A stretch of 64,000 nt of DNA from Opitutia bacterium (GTDB lineage: Bacteria; Verrucomicrobiota; Verrucomicrobiia; Opitutales; Opitutaceae), in NCBI GenBank assembly GCA_016190985.1, contig JACPPI010000027.1, forward strand, positions 59,620-123,619, in the 5' to 3' direction. The notes under the pieces are model-generated. The model did not search any database. It saw only the letters and a list, made by a program, of their open reading frames with translations, and had not been told where the DNA came from. Made by a program: the position numbers and the translations under genes. The first letter of the stretch is position 1, and each line of letters starts with the position of its first letter. Below, in pieces: positions 1 to 5,895 of this stretch.

Positions 1-167
1 GCCATTATTCGGGGTCGGCTGAGGTTATCCTACCCAGATGACGCCAGAAATCCCCCCCAGCACGGATCGGGTGACGTAATCAGGAGGATTGGGGATAGCG
101 AGGGGCACGGGACACGCTATTAATTGCGGCGGAGCCGCAGGCGCATAGATTCTGTCTCAACCTACCG
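1..167. other. window edge, no gene recognised
   Basis: No convincing coding region is seen here. The only structure I see is a small perfect hairpin at 125-139 (TGCGGC, loop GGA, GCCGCA) about 30 bases before the first gene. It could lie in the 5' leader of the pilin-like operon, but it has no T-run and no recognised riboswitch shape. No clear promoter or Shine-Dalgarno sequence was found. Confidence 0.4.
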
Positions 168-950
168 ATGCCCGCGACGATTCAATATCCGATGTCTCCG
201 CCGGCCAAACGCAAGCCGCCACCGGTCCGCCGCGAATACACCCTGGAGGAACTGACACGGCGGATCAAGGCGAGCCGTGATCGGACGGCCAGACCGCAGC
301 CGGCGCCAGCGCCGGTGCGTCGCGAACTGCCCCTGGAGGATTTGCTGCGGCGGCTGGCAGCAGGCGGCGAACGGGTGGCGGTGAAAACGATGGCGAACCG
401 TTTCCGGCCGGTGCTGCGGGGGCGGCCGCTCACCCGCCGGGAGAAAGCGCTGATGCTGTTGATGACCGCGGGCCTCGGCCTCGCCATCTGGCTGCAAGCG
501 CGGCCTGCGCCGGTCAGCGCCCACACCGCCTACTATCAGTCCATCGCCCTGTCGGCCCGCCTTGACGCCACCGCGCCGCAGACCTTCACCGAGTCCGCCC
601 TGCGGGCCGTCGGCGCCGATTGGCGGGCCGCGAGCCTGTTTGCGTGCGTGCATCCTTCTTTCTGGCGCAACGGCCCGGCGATCCATCCCGACGGGCGGGC
701 CGCCCGCGTCGAGCGGGGGTTGACGCGATTGGCGGCGCACGGTCCGGCGGTGAGCGTCCTGACCTTCTCGGCGCCGACGGCAGTTGAAACGCAGACGATC
801 GGCGGAGTGGACAGGATGACCTCCCGGGTCGCCGGGCAGATGGAACTGGCCGACGGCACCGTTGTCCGTTTCGCGGCGAGCCTCGTGCAGGATGAGTCAA
901 CCAAACGCTGGGGGCTTGTGGACCTCATGATCCCCGGGTTTCTGCCATGA
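168..950 (+). CDS. membrane-anchored protein of unknown function, first gene of pseudopilin operon
   Basis: The product is 260 aa if translation starts at 168; an ATG at 192 is an equally good start. Residues 1-80 are basic and proline-rich and carry an internal duplication: two copies of VRRE-x-x-LE-x-L-x-RR near residues 20 and 50. A single hydrophobic segment at about 95-110 (LMLLMTAGLGLAIWLQ) would anchor it in the inner membrane with a C-terminal periplasmic domain of about 145 residues. No family was recognised. It overlaps the next gene by 4 bases (ATGA) and heads a run of three prepilin-like genes, so a role in assembling a type IV pilus or type II secretion pseudopilus is inferred only from context. 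Confidence 0.75.
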   Translation: MPATIQYPMSPPAKRKPPPVRREYTLEELTRRIKASRDRTARPQPAPAPVRRELPLEDLLRRLAAGGERVAVKTMANRFRPVLRGRPLTRREKALMLLMTAGLGLAIWLQARPAPVSAHTAYYQSIALSARLDATAPQTFTESALRAVGADWRAASLFACVHPSFWRNGPAIHPDGRAARVERGLTRLAAHGPAVSVLTFSAPTAVETQTIGGVDRMTSRVAGQMELADGTVVRFAASLVQDESTKRWGLVDLMIPGFLP

Positions 951-1405
951 ACCTCCGCCCCACATCCGGTTCGTCCCTGCGCCGCACGCGCGGCGTCACG
1001 ATCCTGGAGGTGGCCATGGCGTCGCTGGTGATGGCGCTGGTGCTGTCCACGGCGGTGACCACCCTGCAACGCGCTTTCATCAGCCTGCAGAACGCCCGGG
1101 ACCTGAACATCGCCTCGCAGATGCTGCAAAGCGAAATGGAAAAGCTGCGGCTGGCCGATTGGACCACGGTCAGCAGTTTCCCGCCGAGCGCCACGACCGT
1201 GACGCTGGATCCGGCGTTCACCGCGAATCCCTTTGTCGGCAACCGCTTCACCCTGTCGCGCACCGTGGCCGATCCCAAGACGGGCACGCGGATCATCACC
1301 CTGCAGGTGGTCTGGCAGGGCGCGGACAACCGGCCGCTGATCCGCCATCTGGCCATGCGCTATTCGCGCAACGGACTTTATGACTACTTCTACAGCCAGA
1401 CGTGA
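947..1405 (+). CDS. prepilin-type N-terminal methylation protein (PilV/GspI-like)
   Basis: This 152-aa protein has a class III prepilin signal: a basic leader ending RTRG, then VTILEVAMASLVMALVL. Cleavage is predicted after Gly16, which leaves Glu at mature position 5, the residue that docks neighbouring subunits. The rest is the long hydrophobic alpha-1 helix and a small C-terminal domain with no cysteines seen. By size and position after an anchor protein and before PilW-like and PilX-like genes it resembles a minor pilin that primes a pilus or pseudopilus. It overlaps the genes on both sides (4 and 26 bases), which implies coupled translation. Confidence 0.85.
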   Translation: MNLRPTSGSSLRRTRGVTILEVAMASLVMALVLSTAVTTLQRAFISLQNARDLNIASQMLQSEMEKLRLADWTTVSSFPPSATTVTLDPAFTANPFVGNRFTLSRTVADPKTGTRIITLQVVWQGADNRPLIRHLAMRYSRNGLYDYFYSQT

Positions 1406-1955
1406 TCGCCGCGTGGCCGGGCTGACCCTCGTCGAGTTGATGGTCGCGGGCGGCATCGGCTCCTTTGTCCTGACCGGGGTGTTGTCCGTCGTGCTCATGA
1501 TGGGGCGCTCGGGGGTGTCGGCGGCCAACTACGCCGACATGGAGGCCCAGTCCCGCCGCGCGGTGGACGAGTTCGCGCAGGACGTGCGCATGGCCTCGGA
1601 CCTGACCTGGAACAGCAGCAGCTCGGTCACGCTCACCGTGCCGGACAATTACGCGGCCTATGGCAACAAGGTGACCTATGCCCTCGACAGCGCCGCCACC
1701 GGCCCGACGGCGGCCAGCTTTTACCGCCTGCCGGGGATCGCCGGCGCCCTGAACCCGCGCCTCGCCCTGGCGCGGAATGTCACGTCGCTCACCTTCACGC
1801 GCTTCACGCGCACGAACACGGTCGCGGCGGATGATTTCTCGGCCAAGCGGCTGCAACTGACCATGAACCTGCGCACCACGGCGCAGACCACCGTCGACCA
1901 GAACACGCTGGTCGTCTCCGCCTCGTATGTCCTGCGCAACAAACCGTCCAACTGA
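1380..1955 (+). CDS. prepilin-type N-terminal methylation protein (PilW/GspJ-like)
   Basis: This 191-aa protein carries a second class III prepilin signal, VAG then LTLVELMVAGGIGSFVL. Cleavage after Gly14 would leave Glu at +5. The following segment (SRRAVDEFAQDVRMASDLTW) matches the usual PilW/GspJ continuation of the alpha helix into the globular domain. It starts 26 bases inside the previous gene and ends 29 bases inside the next. The assignment as a minor pilin is solid at the family level; which filament it belongs to cannot be told from this window because no ATPase, secretin or prepilin peptidase is present. Confidence 0.87.
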   Translation: MTTSTARRDRRVAGLTLVELMVAGGIGSFVLTGVLSVVLMMGRSGVSAANYADMEAQSRRAVDEFAQDVRMASDLTWNSSSSVTLTVPDNYAAYGNKVTYALDSAATGPTAASFYRLPGIAGALNPRLALARNVTSLTFTRFTRTNTVAADDFSAKRLQLTMNLRTTAQTTVDQNTLVVSASYVLRNKPSN

Positions 1956-3360
1956 GCGCGGCGGCGGCGCCCGCGGCTCCGTGCTCATCACCTGCCTCCT
2001 GTTCAGCGTGATCATCGGCATCGCGCTGACCAGCTATTTGCGGGTCGCGCGCAACTCCTATGCCATGGCCGACCGCGCGTTCCTGAACACGACGGCGCTG
2101 ACCCTCGCCGAGCAGGGCCTGGAGGAGGGGCTGGAAAGCTACAACCAGCTGGACAACGCCGCGAGCCCGGCCGCGGCGTGGAGCGGCTGGACCCTCGCCG
2201 GCACCGTCGCCACCCGGAAGTATGTCAACCTGGCCTTCGACAACGGCGCGACCGGCACGCTCCAGGTCTACGCCACCGACTACAATCCGGCGGCGGGCGC
2301 CGCGCCCAGGCTGGTGGCCAAGGCCACGCTGCTGCCGGCCTCGGGCCTCGGCCTGAGCCGGATGATCGAGATCACCCTGCGGCGCCGGACCGTCTTCGCC
2401 GCCGGGCTCGTCGCGCGGGGCACCATCACCTTCTCCAGCAACACGGTGGTTTCCAGCTGGGACTCCGATCCCGACAACAACCCCGCCACCCCGGCCGTCG
2501 GCTACTCGGCGGCGGTCAAGACCGCCAACGCCTTCGTCGGCACCATCAGCACGGCCGACGGCGCCATCAACACCGGCGCCGGCGACATCTACGGCCGGAT
2601 CGGCACCGGCGGCGGCACGGTCACGCACGATGCCGGCGCGGTCCTTTCCACCAGCCCGACCGGCACCGGCTGGAACAACGGCCTCGTGAACATCCCCTTC
2701 GTCAGCAACCTGGACACGCCGGTGGCTCCCGCGCTGCCGGCCACGGTCAACAGCATCACCTCGCCCATCAACACCGGAGTGACGCTGCCCCGGGCTGGCG
2801 ACAACGCGGCGGCCGACGGCAAATACTACTACAATTTCGCGGCGGGCGCCGGCATCTCCCTCACGGGCAACAACACGCTGACGGTGGCGGACAATGTCGT
2901 GCTTTATCTGCAAAACCATGCCGCGACGACCGCGGTGTCGGTCGGGGGCAACGGCAAGATCCTGGTCGCCTCCGGCGGCAACCTGACCGTCTACACCGAC
3001 GGCAACATCGCGATCGGCGGCAACGGCATGGCCAACGCCAATGCGAACGCCGCCAGCAGCCTCATCTACGGCACCAACGCCGGCTCGGGCCAGACCATCA
3101 CCATGACCGGCAACGCGACCACCGTCGCCGCGATCAACGCCCCCAACGCCGACTTCAGCATCACCGGCAACGGCGAGCTCTGGGGCTCCGTCGTCGCGCG
3201 CAACATCACGCTCAACGGCAACGCCGCCTTCCGCTACGACGAGGCCCTGCTCGACTTCAGCAACACCACCGGCACCGGCAACCCGTGGGGCATCGCCAAG
3301 TGGCGCGAGCTGACCCTCAGCGCGGAGCGGGTGGCCTACGCCGCCAATTTCAACTTCTGA
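1927..3360 (+). CDS. PilX-like minor pilin assembly protein with beta-rich repeat domain
   Basis: This 477-aa protein begins with a short basic stretch and a hydrophobic helix (SVLITCLLFSVIIGIALTSY) followed by RVARNSYAMADRAFLN and ALTLAEQGLEEG, the pattern of PilX-like minor pilins, which lack the usual Gly/Glu cleavage motif. The rest is low in charge and rich in Gly, Asn, Thr and Ala with repeated GNG/GGN steps (for example GGNGKILVASGGNLTVYTDG). That suggests a beta-solenoid or adhesin-like surface domain. It is the last gene of the operon. Translation could also begin at GTG 1981, which would remove the charged leader; I kept 1927 because of the tight overlap. Confidence 0.75.
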   Translation: MSCATNRPTERGGGARGSVLITCLLFSVIIGIALTSYLRVARNSYAMADRAFLNTTALTLAEQGLEEGLESYNQLDNAASPAAAWSGWTLAGTVATRKYVNLAFDNGATGTLQVYATDYNPAAGAAPRLVAKATLLPASGLGLSRMIEITLRRRTVFAAGLVARGTITFSSNTVVSSWDSDPDNNPATPAVGYSAAVKTANAFVGTISTADGAINTGAGDIYGRIGTGGGTVTHDAGAVLSTSPTGTGWNNGLVNIPFVSNLDTPVAPALPATVNSITSPINTGVTLPRAGDNAAADGKYYYNFAAGAGISLTGNNTLTVADNVVLYLQNHAATTAVSVGGNGKILVASGGNLTVYTDGNIAIGGNGMANANANAASSLIYGTNAGSGQTITMTGNATTVAAINAPNADFSITGNGELWGSVVARNITLNGNAAFRYDEALLDFSNTTGTGNPWGIAKWRELTLSAERVAYAANFNF

Positions 3361-3495
3361 GGTTGGCGCCGGGACCGGCGGGCCGCGCTATTATCGGCCG
3401 AAGCCGCTGGCCGGCCAACCGCTTGGCCGCGCGGGGCGCCGCCGGGAGCGATAGGCGTCGTGTTTGGCGCGGGGCCTTTTTATTCTGCTCCACCC

Positions 3496-3705
3496 ATGAG
3501 AGACGAATACCTGCACGCCGCCGCCAAGGTCATCGCCGATCCCTACATTCTGGTGAATGTGGTGTCGCGCCGCGTGAAGCAGCTCCGCCGCGGCAGCCGC
3601 CCGCTGGTGGAGTCGCTCGAGAAACTCGCGCCCGAGGATGTCGCCCTGCGCGAAATCATGGAAGGCCGCATCAGCTACGAGCTGGCCCCCGCCGGCACGA
3701 AGTAG
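3496..3705 (+). CDS. rpoZ: DNA-directed RNA polymerase omega subunit
   Basis: This 69-aa protein starts at MRDEYLHAAAK. The segment LVNVVSRRVKQLRRGSRPLV followed by EDVALREIMEGRI matches the conserved omega core (V-V-x-x-RR-x-x-QL and AL-x-E-I-x-x-G-x-I). Omega binds the beta-prime C-terminus and helps RNA polymerase assembly. The length is normal for a short omega. The start was chosen at the ATG at 3496; the upstream in-frame ATG at 3460 would add unrelated residues. It stands alone between the pilin operon and a decayed region. Confidence 0.85.
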   Translation: MRDEYLHAAAKVIADPYILVNVVSRRVKQLRRGSRPLVESLEKLAPEDVALREIMEGRISYELAPAGTK

Positions 3706-3745
3706 AAAGCGAACAGGGGGGCGGTCCGCCCGGATTGCGCGGCCT

Positions 3746-4038
3746 TCAGCCGCATGTTCCGATGGCAGTGTCTTTCGATAGTGGGGCGGCCAACTCGAAC
3801 TCGACCTTGTAGCCGTTTTTTCCTTCTTCCAGCCGAAGCTCTGGCCGGCGAGGTTGGGAAGGGCATTTTTCAGCGCTTCCTCATCATTGGCGCCGAAACC
3901 CGCACCGTAGACCCGCAGCACCGGACCCTGCTGGGTCGGCACTTCCGACGAAACCACCGTCACCTTGAGCGGCTGGTCGATGGGTGCCTCGGTGCTGACG
4001 TGCCGCAGCTCACGGTAGCCCCTAGGTCTATTTCCCAC
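3746..4038 (-). pseudogene. frameshifted remnant of an unidentified gene
   Basis: Reading the minus strand from about 4038 gives sensible protein: RGYRELRHVSTEAPID, later VLRVYGAGFGANDEEALKN and NLAGQSFGWKKE. The frame then breaks at a run of six A (T-run at 3816-3821). Adding one A would continue into KNGYKVEFELAAPLSKD and a TGA at 3746-3748. The upstream end runs straight into the leftover tail of an ArsR-methyltransferase gene and has no proper start. I recognise no family. It looks like a decayed, possibly fused fragment; a sequencing error in the homopolymer is the alternative for the frameshift alone. Confidence 0.55.
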
Positions 4039-4122
4039 CCTTCACGCCGCTGGCGAGGAGGGTTTCGAAATAGGGTTCGTAGGTTTCGCGCGAGACAGTC
4101 GTGACCTTGGCTTGGTGAAGTC
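4028..4122 (-). pseudogene. 3' remnant of a second ArsR-methyltransferase gene
   Basis: The minus strand here encodes VTTVSRETYEPYFETLLASG, then VKGGK and a TAG stop at 4028-4030. The intact gene at 4787-5725 ends VTAVSRETTEPFFETLLASG, VKGGR. The DNA match covers about 95 bases, with a one-base frameshift just upstream (near 4110). Everything 5' of this tail is missing, and the toxin gene begins at 4134. The toxin-antitoxin cassette is therefore bracketed by two direct copies, one decayed and one intact, of the same gene end. Confidence 0.8.
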
Positions 4123-4133
4123 GGGATGCCTGC

Positions 4134-4520
4134 TCACCAATACACCGGCACGCCGCCCCAGCGGGTGATTTCCTTGTCGTGCGTCACCAGGGTGAGCTTG
4201 TGCTCCAGCGCGGTGGCGCAGATCAGACGGTCGGCCGGATCCTTGTGCGCCCAGTCCAAGGCAGCAGACCGCCAGGCGATGGCCGGGGTGAGCGGGAGGA
4301 TTTCAAAGCGATGGGCAAGATCCTCCATCCATGCGATCGGGTCGGGTTCCATGCCCACGGCGCCGGCTTTGCCGAGGCGGGCGAACTCGACGAGAGAGAT
4401 CGCCGCCTGGCCAAATGCCCCGGCCGGATTCTGATCGAGCAGAAGCCGGATGCGTGCGCTCAATTGCGGCGAGCCGGCCGCGATCCAGATGAGCGTGTGC
4501 GTATCGAGCAGGTATTTCAC
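4134..4520 (-). CDS. vapC: PIN-domain toxin, VapC type
   Basis: This 128-aa PIN-domain protein is the size of typical VapC ribonucleases. The acidic residues that hold the catalytic metal are in place: Asp6 in LLDTHTLIW, Glu45 in ISLVEFARL, Asp94/Asp97 in HKDPADRLICATA and Asp115 in LVTHDKEI. VapC toxins cut specific tRNAs or rRNA when the antitoxin is lost. It overlaps the upstream antitoxin gene by 4 bases, so the two are co-translated. Its target cannot be told from sequence. Flanking duplicated sequence suggests the pair was inserted or captured. Confidence 0.88.
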   Translation of the reverse strand: MKYLLDTHTLIWIAAGSPQLSARIRLLLDQNPAGAFGQAAISLVEFARLGKAGAVGMEPDPIAWMEDLAHRFEILPLTPAIAWRSAALDWAHKDPADRLICATALEHKLTLVTHDKEITRWGGVPVYW

Positions 4521-4741
4521 CTGGCCAGATCACCCCACTCCGCCAACGGAATGATCGGGCCGTCGGGCAACCGGTGAATCTTCGTGCGGTCTGCCATAAA
4601 GCCCAGCACGCCTTTGGTCTTGAGGCGGGCACGGAACTCAAAGGTCTGGCCCCCGGCCTCGATCACCACGGTCTTGCCGGCGGCGGCCAGCTTGCGCATG
4701 CGCGGGAACTCGCGTTGGAAGGCGCGGACGGTGGTTTTCAT
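4517..4741 (-). CDS. Phd/VapB-like antitoxin
   Basis: This 74-aa protein lies directly upstream of the PIN toxin and overlaps it by 4 bases (ATGA). Its N-terminus (MKTTVRAFQREFPRMRKLAA then GKTVVIEAGGQTFEFRAR) fits the Phd/YefM pattern, in which an N-terminal DNA-binding part precedes a beta hairpin. The C-terminal third (LPDGPIIPLAEWGDLAR) would wrap the toxin. The assignment rests on size, position and this weak pattern. A perfect palindrome begins one base before its start codon and is the likely autoregulatory operator. Confidence 0.78.
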   Translation of the reverse strand: MKTTVRAFQREFPRMRKLAAAGKTVVIEAGGQTFEFRARLKTKGVLGFMADRTKIHRLPDGPIIPLAEWGDLAR

Positions 4742-4769
4742 GGCTGTCAGTCAATGCTGACTGACAGCC
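4742..4769. promoter_or_regulatory. palindromic operator of the toxin-antitoxin operon
   Basis: There is a perfect 12-base inverted repeat, GGCTGTCAGTCA, spacer ATGC, TGACTGACAGCC. It abuts the antitoxin start codon (complement of 4739-4741). Within each arm TGACTGAC/GTCAGTCA also repeats. Phd- and VapB-family antitoxins bind such palindromes to repress their own operon. Because it lies between the start codon and any promoter, binding would block transcription or early elongation. The role is inferred; the symmetry is seen directly. Confidence 0.75.
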
Positions 4770-4786
4770 GTGTCAAAGGGGAAATC

Positions 4787-5725
4787 TCAGCGCCCGCCCT
4801 TCACGCCGCTGGCGAGCAGGGTCTCGAAGAACGGCTCGGTGGTCTCGCGCGAGACGGCGGTGACCTCCACCTTGCTGAAGCCGGCCTTCTTGAGGAAGGC
4901 GTGCAGGGCGCTTTCCTTGAAGCCGAGCCAGAGGTCGCCGAACTGCTCGTGGGCCTTCTCGTAGTTGTGCTCGTTGAGATCGAGCACGAGCACCTGGCCG
5001 CCGGGCTTGAGGATGCGGAAGGCCTCGTTGACGGCGGTCTGCGGATGGTTGGCGTGGTGGAGCGCCTGCGAGAGGATGGCGAGGTCGACGGACTTGTCGG
5101 GCAGCGGCACGGCCTCGATGTCGCCGAGCTTGTAGGCGAGGTTGGCCAGGCCGTTCTTCTTCGCCAGCTCGGTGCCGACCGCGACCATGCGCTCGGAGTT
5201 GTCGATGCACCAGACGTGTCCGGCGCGGCGGGCGAGGAGCTGGGAGACGAGGCCTTCGCCGGCGCCGAGGTCGGCCACGGTGATGGCGGGCACGAGCCGG
5301 AGCGCGAGGTGGCCGAGGGCCTCCCACGAGCGGCCGGGGCAGTAGTTTTTCCCGAGCTTGCCGGCGATGAGGTTGAAATACTGCTCGGAGACGCGCCGGC
5401 GTTTCTGGAGGACGCGATCGAGGCTGTCGCGGTCCTCGCCGGACTCGGGCAGGTCAACGACGGACTCGCAGGCGGCGCGGAGCAGCGCGAGCAGCTTGGG
5501 GGCGAGCGTGGCGCGGAGCGAGTAGAAGGCCTTCTTGCCTTCGCGGCGGTCGCTGACGAAGCCGGCCTGCCGGAGCAACGCGAGCTGGGAGGAGATGCGC
5601 GATTGGGCCATGCCGAGGATTTCCTGGAGCTCGGCGACCGAGAGTTCCTCCTTCAGCAGCAGCGCGAGCAGGCGCAGCCGGGTGGAATCGGACAGGATCT
5701 TCAGGTGGTTCCAGGTGGCATGCAC
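4787..5725 (-). CDS. ArsR-family regulator fused to SAM-dependent methyltransferase
   Basis: The 312-aa protein has two domains. Residues 1-90 are an ArsR winged helix (LKILSDSTRLRLLALLLKEE, VAELQEILGMAQSRISSQLA, GFVSDRREGKKAFYSLR); no metal-binding cysteine pair is seen. Residues about 145-300 are a class I methyltransferase with motif I VADLGAGEGLVSQLLA, the acidic CIDNSERMV, and LAILSQALHHANHP. Fusions of this type occur near methionine-cycle genes in other bacteria and may sense or use SAM; here the neighbours give no such clue. The last 30 residues are duplicated as a decayed copy beyond the toxin-antitoxin pair. Confidence 0.85.
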   Translation of the reverse strand: MHATWNHLKILSDSTRLRLLALLLKEELSVAELQEILGMAQSRISSQLALLRQAGFVSDRREGKKAFYSLRATLAPKLLALLRAACESVVDLPESGEDRDSLDRVLQKRRRVSEQYFNLIAGKLGKNYCPGRSWEALGHLALRLVPAITVADLGAGEGLVSQLLARRAGHVWCIDNSERMVAVGTELAKKNGLANLAYKLGDIEAVPLPDKSVDLAILSQALHHANHPQTAVNEAFRILKPGGQVLVLDLNEHNYEKAHEQFGDLWLGFKESALHAFLKKAGFSKVEVTAVSRETTEPFFETLLASGVKGGR

Positions 5726-5783
5726 GGCGGGAAACTACTGGAGGGAACGGAGGTGGTTTACAAGCGCGGGGAGGGAGATCGTT

Positions 5784-5830
5784 GCGGGAGCGACCTTGGT
5801 CGCGACAGTCGCGTGCAAGCACGCTCCCAC
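5784..5830. repeat. palindromic repeat, GGGAGCG family (copy A1)
   Basis: This 47-base imperfect palindrome begins GCGGGAGCGACCTTGGTCGC and ends CAAGCACGCTCCCAC. It contains inner hairpins (GCGACC/GGTCGC and GCGTGC/GCACGC). It matches the element inside queG at 26530-26586 along most of its length, with a 10-base gap in the middle. Here it sits between the ArsR-methyltransferase and the greA terminator. Confidence 0.75.
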
Positions 5831-5831
5831 A

Positions 5832-5857
5832 TAAAAAAGCCGCGCGATTGGCGCGGC
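5832..5857 (-). terminator. intrinsic terminator of greA
   Basis: On the minus strand a perfect stem GCCGCGC, loop CAATC, GCGCGGC is followed directly by a run of six T. It lies about 40 bases beyond the greA stop at 5896 and has the classic shape of a Rho-independent terminator. Confidence 0.8.
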
Positions 5858-5895
5858 CTGAGGAATGTCGGGGCATAAAGCCCCTCCCACCAAAA

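Noticed and set aside
3361..3495. Promoter TTGGCG ... TATTAT before rpoZ
   Set aside because: The spacing is about 20 bases and neither box is close to consensus in a GC-rich genome; too weak to annotate.
5784..5830. CRISPR array suspicion because of repeated palindromes in the window
   Set aside because: Copies are kilobases apart, differ from each other, lack spacers and no cas gene is present.
5726..5895. Possible SAM riboswitch near the ArsR-methyltransferase
   Set aside because: The methyltransferase start is at 5725, so its leader would lie here, but the sequence is explained by a palindromic repeat and the greA terminator; no SAM-riboswitch core was seen.
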